From Clostridia bacterium (GTDB lineage: Bacteria > Bacillota > Clostridia > Christensenellales > Aristaeellaceae), in NCBI GenBank assembly GCA_017427165.1, contig JAFRTK010000147.1, positions 1-35,715 on the forward strand: a DNA stretch of 35,715 nt, given 5' to 3'. The notes beneath the pieces were generated by a model. It saw only the letters and a list, made by a program, of their open reading frames with translations, searched no databases and had not been told where the DNA came from. Position numbers and translations under genes: made by a program. Positions 1-8,742 of the stretch are shown one piece after another. How positions within the stretch are numbered: position 1 is the stretch's first letter; each line of letters opens with the position of its first letter.

Positions 1-51
1 GCCCTTGACCGGATGACAGCTGTGTGCTATTTCCCGTGCTTTCTCTAAAGA

Positions 52-87
52 AAATCTCTGGCAACCGTTGTTGGTCACCAGAGATTT
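52..87 (-). terminator. Rho-independent terminator of the CotH operon
   Basis: Two 10-base arms (52-61 and 78-87, AAATCTCTGG and its complement) form a perfect stem with a 16-base loop. Read on the minus strand the stem runs into a T-rich stretch (TTTTCTTTA). It lies about 90 bases past the stop codon of the CotH-type gene, so it most likely ends that operon. I see no gene in the remaining bases 1-175. Confidence 0.75.
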
Positions 88-175
88 CTTGTCCCGGTTT
101 TGTTTTTTGTTTCACTGTCCACTTGACGGGATGCAGTTCACGCCGGCAGGGCTGGAAAGCCATGAATATCCTGTC

Positions 176-2428
176 TTACTGGTTGTGGAATCCGGCACGG
201 CGGATGATCAGCAGCGCTGCCAGGAGCACCGCGCTCCAGACAGCCGCCTGGATCCACAGCCCGCTCTGGTCGGCCTGTGTGCCTTCCATGCCGGGGAAGT
301 TCATTCCTTCCGGCATCCCCGAAGGCCGTTCCGGCCGGGAGGATTCCGCGGGTTTTTCAGTGGTTTCGCCTTCCGCGGCTTTTTCCGCGGGCTTTGCCGT
401 GGTTTCCGGTCCGGCTGTCACGGGCGCTTCAGCGGCTTCCGTGCTGCCCGCCTGTTTCCCGGCGCTTCCGTCGAAGGATCCGCCCATGTCCCCGGTTCCG
501 CCCGGCACGGTCATTCCTTCGGGCATCTTCATGCCTTTCGGCATCGTAAAGCCGCCTCCGCCGCTCATATCCGGCATGCTGAAGCCGCCTCCGCCTCCCG
601 GCATGCCGCCGGGAGCTCCGCCGGCGCCGTTCATGCTGCCCATGTCTGCCGTGGAAATTTCGCTGGCGTCAATCAGGGCGCTGCTGGTGCGCTGGCCCTC
701 GCTGGTGGACGGAATTGCGCCATCCAGCTGGCCGCGGATGCTTTCCCCGCGCTTCGCGCAGAAGGTCTGCAGCGTTTCCACCGCCTTGGTAAACTCATCC
801 ATGGTGTAGAAAGCGGTCGGATCATTCTCCAGGTACGGAGTAATCATTTCCTGCACCCGGCTGATCTCTGCTGCCATCCACCCGGTCTCAACGTTCTCCG
901 AGATGAACCGGTCGTACGCTTCATGGTAGGCTTTCAGCGCTTCCTCATCCTGGAAGATCCAGGCGATCAGCGGGCGGGAGTCCGTTGTTCCGCCGCTCAC
1001 CGGAGAATCAATCGGCGAGTTGACCGTGGAGGTCGCGTTCGTTGACGCGGAGAACCCGCCGAAGCCCAGGTTGTAGTCCCACGGGATGATGGACAGCTTT
1101 CCCTTTTCCTCATACAGGTAGTAGTTGTGTACCATCATACCGGTATAGCTGTCGTCGTTGCACAGGAAATTGTGCACCGCCAGGTACCGGGTCACCTCGT
1201 CCGTATCCACGACGGATTCGATGTCCTCCTTCGCGTTCAGCTTGCGGATCGACTCGATCAGGCGGATCTTGTCCTTCATCCTGATATCGGTCTTGGCATT
1301 GTTGAAGATATTGCTGTAGCTGTCCGGATTGTCATCCGAATAGACCAGCTTCACATCCCCGCTGCCCATGCCGAAGTTGAAACCTCCGAAGCCGAAACCG
1401 CCGAAATCACCGTCACCGGGCATCTCCGGGGGCGTTCCCCGGCCGTTCCGGGCCGTGCTGCCGCCGTCCGGCAAGGCAGATCCTTCCGGTATCGCGGTAT
1501 CCGTGGCGCCTGCGCTGCCGCCGTTGGAAGCCGCGAAGTCACCGCCCGGCATTCCGGCAGGCATTCCGCTGTCAGTGCCCTGCGGCATTCCGGAGGATGC
1601 TCCGTCTCCGTTCTGCCTGCCGGAAGACCCGCCGAAGGATCCGCCGTTCCCGTCCGCGTCCGCCGGTGCTGCCGGCTGCGTACCGGTTTCCGGTGCTGCG
1701 GTTGTTCCCGGCGTCGTCGTTTCAGTTTCGGTTTTTGCGGATTCCCCGTTCTCTTCCTTCACGCGGAACTTTTCAATATCGAAACCTCCGCCGTTGCCGC
1801 GGCCGCCGCCGAAGGACATGCTGTCCGGCTTGTACAGTTCGCCCTTGGTCATCCCGTTCCGTTCCATGAAGCCGTCTTCCACGCCTTCCACAGCCAGGTA
1901 CAGGCCCCAGGGTTCCCCGTTCACTGTAATCTGCACATAGCTGCACAGGGAGGACGGCACACCCATGCGCCCCATCAGCGTATAGGACAGGTAGTCCTTC
2001 ATCATCGTGGCGTCCTGGATGAGGTTGTTCAGGCTCAGCTTGTCCAGGCCGTGGTACGTCATGCCTTTCACAAAGTGGCCGAACTCGATCTTGAAGGAAT
2101 ACCGGCTGGAGCCCAGCGTCGCCACCGAGGACAGGGATGTGTTGCCCTTGCAGCGGATTGCCGCATGGCTGTATGTTTCCCCGTCAATGGTCACATTGCA
2201 GTCGACGTATTCTTCCGCGGTGGCGTTGGCAACAAAGCTGTCCCAGTCGTCCATCCGGATGTCAATCGTATGGACAGCGGAGGAGTCAAACAGCAGGCTC
2301 TCATAGCCGACCGTATGGCTTCCGTCACCCTGCACGGATTCAACCGCACCCCACATCAGGACCGAAATCACCAGCATCACCGCCACGGCGATACAGCACA
2401 CCCGGTCCATTGACTTTGATTTCAGCAT
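176..2428 (-). CDS. CotH-type extracytoplasmic kinase-like protein with two low-complexity inserts
   Basis: This 750-residue protein belongs to the CotH family (spore-coat protein kinase-like fold). The start at 2428 is chosen because a GGGGTGAT ribosome site sits just upstream; a longer frame would run into the preceding gene. A membrane segment lies at residues 11-28 and a second at about 724-742, so the bulk should be outside the membrane. CotH motifs are visible: NGEPWGLYLAVEGVEDGF (170-187), the HNFLCNDDSY block (419-428) and the catalytic-type IPWDYNLGFG (448-457). Two glycine/methionine/proline-rich stretches are odd: residues about 205-358, which split the kinase-like domain in two, and about 594-715 before the last membrane segment. 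It is the last gene of a four-gene operon, 4 bases after DUF4956. The family is known to phosphorylate spore-coat proteins in Bacillus; activity and target here are not known. Confidence 0.85.
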   Translation of the reverse strand: MLKSKSMDRVCCIAVAVMLVISVLMWGAVESVQGDGSHTVGYESLLFDSSAVHTIDIRMDDWDSFVANATAEEYVDCNVTIDGETYSHAAIRCKGNTSLSSVATLGSSRYSFKIEFGHFVKGMTYHGLDKLSLNNLIQDATMMKDYLSYTLMGRMGVPSSLCSYVQITVNGEPWGLYLAVEGVEDGFMERNGMTKGELYKPDSMSFGGGRGNGGGFDIEKFRVKEENGESAKTETETTTPGTTAAPETGTQPAAPADADGNGGSFGGSSGRQNGDGASSGMPQGTDSGMPAGMPGGDFAASNGGSAGATDTAIPEGSALPDGGSTARNGRGTPPEMPGDGDFGGFGFGGFNFGMGSGDVKLVYSDDNPDSYSNIFNNAKTDIRMKDKIRLIESIRKLNAKEDIESVVDTDEVTRYLAVHNFLCNDDSYTGMMVHNYYLYEEKGKLSIIPWDYNLGFGGFSASTNATSTVNSPIDSPVSGGTTDSRPLIAWIFQDEEALKAYHEAYDRFISENVETGWMAAEISRVQEMITPYLENDPTAFYTMDEFTKAVETLQTFCAKRGESIRGQLDGAIPSTSEGQRTSSALIDASEISTADMGSMNGAGGAPGGMPGGGGGFSMPDMSGGGGFTMPKGMKMPEGMTVPGGTGDMGGSFDGSAGKQAGSTEAAEAPVTAGPETTAKPAEKAAEGETTEKPAESSRPERPSGMPEGMNFPGMEGTQADQSGLWIQAAVWSAVLLAALLIIRRAGFHNQ

Positions 2429-2432
2429 GGGA

Positions 2433-3104
2433 TCACCCCATATAATCGCCGTTGTAGCTGACCAGGACCGCGCTGCTGACACCTTCCATCGCGGACAGTT
2501 CGGTGATGAAATCCGTATTGTTATCCTTCAGCGTAACCTCGCAGCTCAGCTCGATGCCGTCCTTGCGGGCGCTCTTGCTCTTCACCACACTCTTGTCGGT
2601 ATGGCTGTTCAGGTACTCCGCCACCTTGTGCTCCGCATCGCTGTTCTCGCAGGAGATCACCGCGATATAGGGCTTCTGGGAGGACTTGCGGTTGCAGAAC
2701 ACAATCATGATGATACCGATGATCACGCTGCCGACGACAGCCAGCGGAATCATGCCCGCGGCCAGGACGATGCCACCCGCGATGGCCCAGAACAGGAACG
2801 CGATGTCCATCGGTTCCTTGATCGCGGTCCGGAAACGCACAATGGACAGGGCGCCGACCATGCCCAGGGAAAGGACCACGTTGCTGGTGACCGCCAGGAT
2901 CACCATGGTGGTGATCATCGTCATGGCGAGCAGCGAACCGCCGAATGCCTTGGAGAACATCACGCCGGCGTAGGTCTTTTTATACACGAAATAGACGAAC
3001 AGCCCGAGGCAGAAGGAAAGCACCAGGGAAAGGGCCATATCCGGAATGGATACCGCTGTCACGTTTTCCAGGAAAGAGGATTTGAAGATGTCATTGAAGC
3101 TCAT
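2433..3104 (-). CDS. DUF4956 membrane protein
   Basis: This 223-residue protein has about four hydrophobic segments in its first 135 residues and a soluble C-terminal domain (about 145-223). The run GALSIVRFRTAIKEPMD at about residues 84-100 is the hallmark of the DUF4956 family. Its stop codon overlaps the ribosome site of the CotH gene, so the two are probably translationally coupled. Genes of this family often sit beside VTC-domain and CotH genes, as here, but their biochemical role is not established. The C-terminal part resembles a small ferredoxin-like domain of the kind seen in MgtC-like proteins; that comparison is only an impression. Confidence 0.85.
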   Translation of the reverse strand: MSFNDIFKSSFLENVTAVSIPDMALSLVLSFCLGLFVYFVYKKTYAGVMFSKAFGGSLLAMTMITTMVILAVTSNVVLSLGMVGALSIVRFRTAIKEPMDIAFLFWAIAGGIVLAAGMIPLAVVGSVIIGIIMIVFCNRKSSQKPYIAVISCENSDAEHKVAEYLNSHTDKSVVKSKSARKDGIELSCEVTLKDNNTDFITELSAMEGVSSAVLVSYNGDYMG

Positions 3105-3143
3105 GGTTTTTATCTCCTGTCTTTTTTATTTCTGTCCGTTTGT

Positions 3144-3815
3144 TCAGCACCAGACCCGGCAGGCTGCGTACTTGGAAAACGCGGTGGGTTCGCGGCTTTT
3201 CAGGGCCGCCGCCTTCCGGATTATACCGGGCAGGTACTCGTCCCACTTGACCTCCAGCAGGATCACGTTGTCCTCAATCGGCAGCGTCAGTCCGTCCGGT
3301 TTCAGGAAATCCCCGGGCGGTCCGGTGCGGATGTCCCAGTCGATCGTCACGCGGACGTTGCCGGGCGCATAGATGAAAGGCATCCGCCTGTACTGCACCA
3401 CCGTCTTGGGCTGCAGCCGCCGCGTCTTCATGTCCGCGTACAACGCCGCCAGCAGCGGCCGGCCGCTGGCCGGCATCCAGCCGATATCGCCCCGCATGAT
3501 TTTCTCCGTTTCCTCCAGGGTCAGCCTGGCCTGGGGCTTGCATCCCACGCCGTCCCGTTTCATCTTGCACTCCAGCATGATGTAGGACAGGTCGTCATTG
3601 TAATATCGGATGCGGAATTTCCGCCGCTCGTTCACGCCGTCCAGCTTCTCATGCAGCGCCGTGTCCAGCGGATCGTCGAAGTACAGGCTGCGGATGCGGT
3701 AGCTCCCGTTCTCCGCCGCATGGGGGTCCGGGTTCGCGACCGCGGTCAGGTTGGCGCGGATCGCGGCGGCGTCTCCCGGGGAGATGATATGTTTCACCTC
3801 ATGCCGGTAATCCAA
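3144..3815 (-). CDS. VTC-domain (polyphosphate polymerase-like) protein
   Basis: This 223-residue protein begins with YRHEVKHIISPGD, the usual opening of bacterial VTC-domain proteins, and carries further tunnel-type basic and acidic residues: RIRSLYFDDP (about 41-50), ERRKFRIRYY (about 63-72), LECKMKRDG (about 81-89) and a late LLEVKWDEYLP (about 190-200). In yeast Vtc4 this fold makes polyphosphate from ATP. Bacterial versions next to DUF4956 and CotH are annotated as polyphosphate polymerase domain proteins without proven activity. There is no signal peptide, so the protein is cytoplasmic and may work at the membrane with the DUF4956 product encoded 39 bases downstream. Confidence 0.85.
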   Translation of the reverse strand: MDYRHEVKHIISPGDAAAIRANLTAVANPDPHAAENGSYRIRSLYFDDPLDTALHEKLDGVNERRKFRIRYYNDDLSYIMLECKMKRDGVGCKPQARLTLEETEKIMRGDIGWMPASGRPLLAALYADMKTRRLQPKTVVQYRRMPFIYAPGNVRVTIDWDIRTGPPGDFLKPDGLTLPIEDNVILLEVKWDEYLPGIIRKAAALKSREPTAFSKYAACRVWC

Positions 3816-3844
3816 TCTGGTTCCCTCCTTTGCGGTTTTTTCCC

Positions 3845-5911
3845 TTATTCGGTCTTTTCCAGCACACAGCCGGTAAATGCCTCTCCGTTCACCGTCAGCG
3901 TCACGCCTTCCGGCACGACCACCTTGCAGCCTTCACCGACGGTCAGGCTTTCGATGAGGGAGGTGGCGGTCACATTCCATACCGCGCCGTCCGACAGCGT
4001 TACGTTGATTTTGTTGCTGCCGTTGCTGTTCACCAGGTTGGCCACATGACCGATGCTCCAGTACTCGTTGATGGTGACGTACGTGTTCTGGTACTGCGTC
4101 GCGAAGTCATCCGCCGCTTCCGCATCGTCAAACGCGAGTCCGCCGTTTTCCTTCACCGCTTTGGAGCCTTCGTACGTCACATGGATCGCCGCTGTGGAGG
4201 CGATCGCGCCGGTATATTCGGTGTTCTCACCGAAGGTCACGTCCAGCGTCACCCCGTTCAGCCCGTCGGATCCGGAAGCGTTGTAGATATTGCCCGAATA
4301 GCTGCCGTTGGTAAAGGTGAATACCTGCTTCGCGCTGTCCGACCCGGCCGTTTCCGTCCGGAAGCCTTCCTTCTCATTGTGGTACGGGATGAAGTTCTGC
4401 ACGCCGCCGTTGGTGTTCAGCGGGTCGTTCGTGCTCATCATTCCGCCGTTGGTTGCATCGTCGTTGTCCATCAGCTGGATCAGCACGCCGCCGTTGGTGA
4501 TTTTGGCATTGTCCACGGAAGCAGTCAGTGTCTCCCGGCCATACCCGGTCTTCACCAGGAAGGTGGCATATCCGCTTTCCACAGAGGTACCTTCGCCGAT
4601 GTTCAGCACGTTGGCGTTCTGCATCGCCATGAAACCGAAGGTATCGGAATGGATCTTCGAGGCTTTGGTTTCCTGCGCCTCATATGTCTCGGTCGTCTCG
4701 CCCGCGGCGTTCTTCAGCTCGTAGGTCTTCCCTGCCTCCAGACCGCCGTAGGTCGCGCTGCCGCCGTTGAAGATCGCGGCGTAGGTGCCGGTGTTGATCT
4801 CCACGCCGGCGAATGTTTCCGCCGCACTGCCGATCACGAAGGTTCCGTATCCGGATCCGTAATTTTCGGTGTACAGGTTATCCAGTGTCTCTGAAATCTG
4901 GCCGCCCTCTGCCTGCAGCGGGATTTTGCTCTCATCTGCGTTGTTCAGCGTCAGGCTGGAGTTGTATACGTTCAGCGCCATGTTCGTTCCGGAGTCCGTG
5001 GAAAGCACGGCCCAGGCGCCGGCGGATGCCGACGAGTCGATCACGTTCATTGTGGTGTTGTTCCCCATCAGGTTCGAGCACCGGGAGGTTCCCATGATGC
5101 CCAGGATCCACGGGGGCGCCACCATCAGGTTCTGCGTCGGCGTGTTCAGGTATCCGCTGTACAGGGTACCGCCGTCCGACTGCATCGTGGAATTCTTCAC
5201 GGTCAGCACCGCGCCGTCATCCGCGAAAAGCGGGGTCACCGCCACACCGGCCGTATGCACAGCGGACTCCTTCACCGTCACCTTCGCTTCGCTTCCGTAC
5301 ACGGCAATCGCTGCGCCCTTGCCGGAGAAGTCGCATGTATCAGTGCCGTCCGCCGCGGTCACCAGGTCGATCTTCGCGTTGGAGACAGTGTATTCCGTCC
5401 CCACCACCAGCACGCCGTTGTGTCCGGTTTCGCTGTCGTCAATCACGATCCCGTCTGCAGCCGTTCCGTCATACGCGCCGGCAGCAAGCCGGTCCGTCGC
5501 GGATTTTTCCGCGTTCACGCCGTCCGCCGTCACATACAGCGCCGCGTCGTAGCCGTAGTCGTTGCCTTCCGGGGTGGCCGCGTCCGTGCCGCCCATTGAC
5601 CAGGAGCCCAGCTGGCCCTCCGCCTTTTCCCCGCTGCCGGGGAAGCCGCCCGGGAAACCTCCCGGAAAACCGCCGGCCGGGAAGCCGCCGCTTTCGCCGA
5701 AATCTCCGGAGGGCATCTGCCCGTCCGGGAATCCCTGCCCGTCCGGCATCTGGGGCATTCCGCCCTGGGACCCGTCGCTGGGGCCGAAGTCACCGGAGGG
5801 CATCTGTTGTCCATCCGGTATCTGAGGCGGCATACCGCCCTGCTCTGCCAGCGCGGCCAGGCTGAAAATCATCATTGCTGTACAAAGGATCAGTGCCAGA
5901 ATCCATTTCAT
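3845..5911 (-). CDS. Secreted beta-helix-like protein with Gly/Pro/Met-rich N-terminus
   Basis: The start at 5911 is set by an AAGGAG site 9 bases upstream and by the signal peptide that follows directly (hydrophobic core, cleavage near residue 22 after SLAALA). This gives 688 residues. Residues about 23-95 are low complexity, built from PDGQ, MPSGDFG and repeated GGFPG units. The rest has many short asparagine-, serine- and threonine-rich turns (for example ALNVYNSSLTLNNAD) typical of a right-handed beta-helix or similar solenoid, and ends in GVTLTVNGEAFTGCVLEKTE. Proteins of this kind are often annotated as carbohydrate-binding domain proteins beside CotH genes. It is the first gene of the operon, 30 bases ahead of the VTC gene. 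The low-complexity segment resembles the inserts in the CotH protein. I cannot name a substrate. Confidence 0.75.
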   Translation of the reverse strand: MKWILALILCTAMMIFSLAALAEQGGMPPQIPDGQQMPSGDFGPSDGSQGGMPQMPDGQGFPDGQMPSGDFGESGGFPAGGFPGGFPGGFPGSGEKAEGQLGSWSMGGTDAATPEGNDYGYDAALYVTADGVNAEKSATDRLAAGAYDGTAADGIVIDDSETGHNGVLVVGTEYTVSNAKIDLVTAADGTDTCDFSGKGAAIAVYGSEAKVTVKESAVHTAGVAVTPLFADDGAVLTVKNSTMQSDGGTLYSGYLNTPTQNLMVAPPWILGIMGTSRCSNLMGNNTTMNVIDSSASAGAWAVLSTDSGTNMALNVYNSSLTLNNADESKIPLQAEGGQISETLDNLYTENYGSGYGTFVIGSAAETFAGVEINTGTYAAIFNGGSATYGGLEAGKTYELKNAAGETTETYEAQETKASKIHSDTFGFMAMQNANVLNIGEGTSVESGYATFLVKTGYGRETLTASVDNAKITNGGVLIQLMDNDDATNGGMMSTNDPLNTNGGVQNFIPYHNEKEGFRTETAGSDSAKQVFTFTNGSYSGNIYNASGSDGLNGVTLDVTFGENTEYTGAIASTAAIHVTYEGSKAVKENGGLAFDDAEAADDFATQYQNTYVTINEYWSIGHVANLVNSNGSNKINVTLSDGAVWNVTATSLIESLTVGEGCKVVVPEGVTLTVNGEAFTGCVLEKTE

Positions 5912-5955
5912 TATCCATCGCTCCTTCATCCGGGCGCCGGCTCCTGTCCGGCACA

Positions 5956-5969
5956 CAGATTGTAATCTG
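5956..5969. promoter_or_regulatory. Perfect 6+2+6 inverted repeat upstream of the CotH-cassette operon
   Basis: CAGATT-GT-AATCTG lies 45 bases before the start codon of the first gene of the cassette. Read on the minus strand its centre contains TACAAT, which could be a -10 box, though no good -35 box is seen at 16-18 bases. An operator overlapping the promoter is a plausible reading, not a proven one. Confidence 0.35.
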
Positions 5970-6070
5970 AAAAGTGCAGGCAAAAACCGGAAAATTGCAA
6001 ACACTCACCAGAAAAATAGAACCTCTCTTTGAACAATTGATGAATATAATATGAACAATGCCGGCATATA

Positions 6071-6105
6071 CAAAACACCCGCCGCGGCAGATGCCGCGGC
6101 GGGTG
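6071..6105 (-). terminator. Strong Rho-independent terminator after GH3
   Basis: Perfect 14-base arms (6076-6089 and 6092-6105, CACCCGCCGCGGCA and complement) with a 2-base loop are followed on the minus strand by TTTTGTATAT. It lies about 50 bases after the stop codon of the GH3 gene and separates it from the CotH cassette. Confidence 0.85.
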
Positions 6106-6151
6106 CGGGGGTATGCCTTCCGGAAGAAGCTCGCCGGAAAGCGGGAAAGTC

Positions 6152-8539
6152 CTACTCGCCGACTGTCATATGGCCCTTCACTGTGCCGACTTCGATATCA
6201 TACTCGCCGGCTTCGAGGGTCAGTTCCATATCCACCACGCGCCAGGATCCGCCCTGGACGGTGTAGATCTTCTCGGCAACCGGTTCTCCGTTGGCTTTCG
6301 CCACAACAGTCGTAATGTCATCCGCGCCGTTGTTGTGGAGCAGGCAGTATACGTGGAACGGTTCTCCGCCCTTTGCCGTGTTGGTCACGGTGGTGGTTAC
6401 CGTCTTGCTGCCCCAGCTGTTCTCGCCTTCCTCTTCGGTTACGCTCTGCGGCAGGATCAGGCAGCTGTAAGCAAAGTCGCCCGCCTTGCCATAGCGCATG
6501 CTGTAATCATAGATGACCAGCGGATCGCCGTAGTTGTTGGGCGAAGCATGATTCTCCGTATCCGCCATCATCAGGGCCTGGACGATCAGCCGTACATAGG
6601 GGGACGCACCCTGGTCACCCGCAAGGTCCTTCCACTGGAGCGCTTCCTCAATGTTGTTGCGGGCCTGTTCCTTCTGGATGATGCCTTCCGGTTCACGGGC
6701 TCCGAACAGCAGGTCCGCGTATACCCAAGGTTCCGTGCCGTAGATGAAGCCGGCTTCACCGGAGCCATGGTCAGGCTGCTGGCTGAAAGGCATGTAGATG
6801 AGCGCGTCGGAATTGGCCAGCGCGTACTCCGTCGCCTTGTTGGTCAGCGTCAGGATAACAGGCTTGCCGGCATCCTGCGCGTCTTCGATCAGCAGTTCGC
6901 CCGCGTCATTGATATCGCCGTAGTAACCGATGACCACGTCCGCGTCTTCCAGTGCTTCCGCAATCTCGCCATACTCCGCGATATACTGCTTGTAATGATC
7001 AAGGGTTTCGTTGGAGGAGGATTCGATATAAACCTTGGTGCCCTTGGCAAGCGGCAGCACCGCGTTGTCGTTCTTCATCAGGACAGCGCTCTTGGCCTGC
7101 AGCTTTTCAGCCATTTCCACTTCTTCCGCGGTGCGGGCTTTGCGAAGCGCTTCGTTGGTGTCCAGCGGCCACTGCTCCGCCTGGTATTCAGGAGACGCCA
7201 CAACAGCCAGCGCTTCTTCCGGTACGCGGTAGGGATTCTCAAACAGGCCCTTGCGGAACTTGAAGTTAAGGATCCGGGCCACGGAGCGGTCCACATTTGC
7301 CTGGTCCACCTGGCCGTCCTTCAGGCCTTCAATAATGCAGTCCGGCCAGTTCCACATGGTGGATCCGGTCTTGGTGCCGTCGCCGTTGTCGATGCCGGTG
7401 ATGTCGGTGCCATGGCCGATGCCGCCCGCGCCGAACATATCGGTGCCGTTGAGCAGCGCGTCATTGTACAGCCATGCGCCGGTCTGCTCGCTCAGTTCGA
7501 TTCCTTCGTTCGTGACACCGGAAACCTGGCCGCCCATGCCCAGGGCCCACCAGTCGGTCACGACGATGCCGTCAAAGCCGAGGGTGTCACGCAGGTAGCT
7601 CATGGTCACCTTGTCCCACTTGACGTCGGTGGTATTGGTGATGCCGGTGCCGCCGCAGTTGGTCATCACCCACTCATTTCCGCCGGACAGGGCAGCCTTC
7701 CAGCCGACCATCCAGTTGTCAAAGTTCTGGGCTACGGAACGGGCATTGCCGAAGTTGCTGTCGCCGCCGCGGCCGATCCAGTGCTTGACACAGCTGGCAA
7801 ATCCGGCATCTTCCATACCCTTGACTTCCTGGGAAACGATTGCCGCAATGTGCTCGGGGTTCTCGCCGTACTGGGCGCCGATTTCATTGGCATAGGGCTC
7901 GAATGTGACATGGACGCCGATGGCAACCATCGCCTTGCCGTAGAAGTAGCTCAGCTTGTAGGCCAGTTCGGGATCATTCGCGGTGCCGTACGCGATATGC
8001 GCCTTGTCGATGTAGCCGCCGAACGCGTTGTATTCACGGTCGGAGGTGAAGATCATCGGCATGCTCAGGCGCTCCGCTTCCGCGGTTGCCTGCAGGTTGT
8101 TCAGGGTGTTGACTACCTGGACCGGCGCGCCGTTCAGGTTGAACAGCATGCAGGTCAGTGCAAAGTCCGGGATCAGGGAACGCGCGGTTTCCAGGTTCGC
8201 GCTGACGCAGAACAGGGTACCGGCCTTTTCCTTGTCGTTCATCTGGGCCAGCAGGTCGTTCACGCGGGCGTCAATATCCTGGCGCCAGTCCTCATAAACG
8301 TCCAGCTCGCCGTTTCCGTTCATATCCTTGAACTTGAGTCCGTCCACTTCCAGGATCGGGGTGACGCCTTCCATATAGGTCAGGCGGGGCTGCCCGGTGG
8401 TTTCATCCGCTTCAATCAAGGCGAACTCACAGGTCTGGGCCAGGATTTCAGCTTCTGTGGGACCGGCAGGTTCCTCGGCGAATACCGTGCAGACAGAAAA
8501 CGCCATAATCACCGCCAGTAAAAGTGCCAGTTTCTTCAT
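6152..8539 (-). CDS. Secreted divergent GH3-family protein (paralogue 1)
   Basis: This 795-residue protein has a signal peptide (MKKLALLLAVIMAFS, cleavage near residue 21). An EF-hand-like loop follows, D72-M-N-G-N-G-E-L-D-x-x-E83, then the GH3 N-terminal barrel. The Lys-His pair (CVKHWIGRGG, K252 and H253) and the nucleophile aspartate (VVTDW, D329) are present, as is a C-terminal alpha/beta sandwich and a beta-sandwich tail. The usual PRWGR segment is missing; PYANEIGAQYGENP (215-228) takes its place, as in the other GH3 encoded at 11156-13672. The family removes single sugars from the non-reducing end of beta-glucosides or beta-xylosides; substrate and even activity are uncertain here because of the altered site. 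The gene stands alone between two terminators. The start has an AAAGGAG site. Confidence 0.85.
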   Translation of the reverse strand: MKKLALLLAVIMAFSVCTVFAEEPAGPTEAEILAQTCEFALIEADETTGQPRLTYMEGVTPILEVDGLKFKDMNGNGELDVYEDWRQDIDARVNDLLAQMNDKEKAGTLFCVSANLETARSLIPDFALTCMLFNLNGAPVQVVNTLNNLQATAEAERLSMPMIFTSDREYNAFGGYIDKAHIAYGTANDPELAYKLSYFYGKAMVAIGVHVTFEPYANEIGAQYGENPEHIAAIVSQEVKGMEDAGFASCVKHWIGRGGDSNFGNARSVAQNFDNWMVGWKAALSGGNEWVMTNCGGTGITNTTDVKWDKVTMSYLRDTLGFDGIVVTDWWALGMGGQVSGVTNEGIELSEQTGAWLYNDALLNGTDMFGAGGIGHGTDITGIDNGDGTKTGSTMWNWPDCIIEGLKDGQVDQANVDRSVARILNFKFRKGLFENPYRVPEEALAVVASPEYQAEQWPLDTNEALRKARTAEEVEMAEKLQAKSAVLMKNDNAVLPLAKGTKVYIESSSNETLDHYKQYIAEYGEIAEALEDADVVIGYYGDINDAGELLIEDAQDAGKPVILTLTNKATEYALANSDALIYMPFSQQPDHGSGEAGFIYGTEPWVYADLLFGAREPEGIIQKEQARNNIEEALQWKDLAGDQGASPYVRLIVQALMMADTENHASPNNYGDPLVIYDYSMRYGKAGDFAYSCLILPQSVTEEEGENSWGSKTVTTTVTNTAKGGEPFHVYCLLHNNGADDITTVVAKANGEPVAEKIYTVQGGSWRVVDMELTLEAGEYDIEVGTVKGHMTVGE

Positions 8540-8602
8540 GGGTTTTGCTCCTTTCTCCGGTCGAAACAGTTATGGAATTGTCATGGGTTACCTGCTGGAT
8601 TC

Positions 8603-8638
8603 ATTATCTCACATACTTCCCTCCCGTATTCATGAATA
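8603..8638 (-). promoter_or_regulatory. Possible promoter and palindrome for the GH3 gene
   Basis: On the minus strand GATAAT (8603-8608) is preceded by TGA, giving an extended -10 box, about 64 bases before the start codon. Just upstream is the perfect 12-base palindrome TATTCATGAATA (8627-8638), which would lie near the -35 region and could be an operator. No clear -35 box is seen. Confidence 0.35.
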
Positions 8639-8695
8639 AACTGCACAATCACAGGGAAAATACATTCTTCGCGCTGTATAAGGCATTCAGGAATG

Positions 8696-8734
8696 AAAAC
8701 CGGGCAGGATGCATATCCTGTCCGGGATTTTTTT
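8696..8734. terminator. Terminator after the CBM9-like gene, possibly bidirectional
   Basis: Arms 8700-8710 (CCGGGCAGGAT) and 8715-8725 (ATCCTGTCCGG) pair over 11 positions with one G-T pair and a GCAT loop. The minus-strand transcript from the CBM9-like gene runs into TTTTC; on the plus strand seven T follow. Its place 18 bases after the stop codon fits a terminator of the upstream operon. Confidence 0.75.
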
Positions 8735-8742
8735 CTGCCCAG

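Noticed and set aside
191-199. Extra copy of the ATCCGGCAC word
   Set aside because: It lies in the CotH coding sequence and shows that this word can occur by chance; a related copy near 33884 is also coding.
6113-8521. Long plus-strand open frame opposite a GH3 gene
   Set aside because: Mirror of a clear GH3 gene; composition rich in His, Val, Gly and Arg without family motifs.
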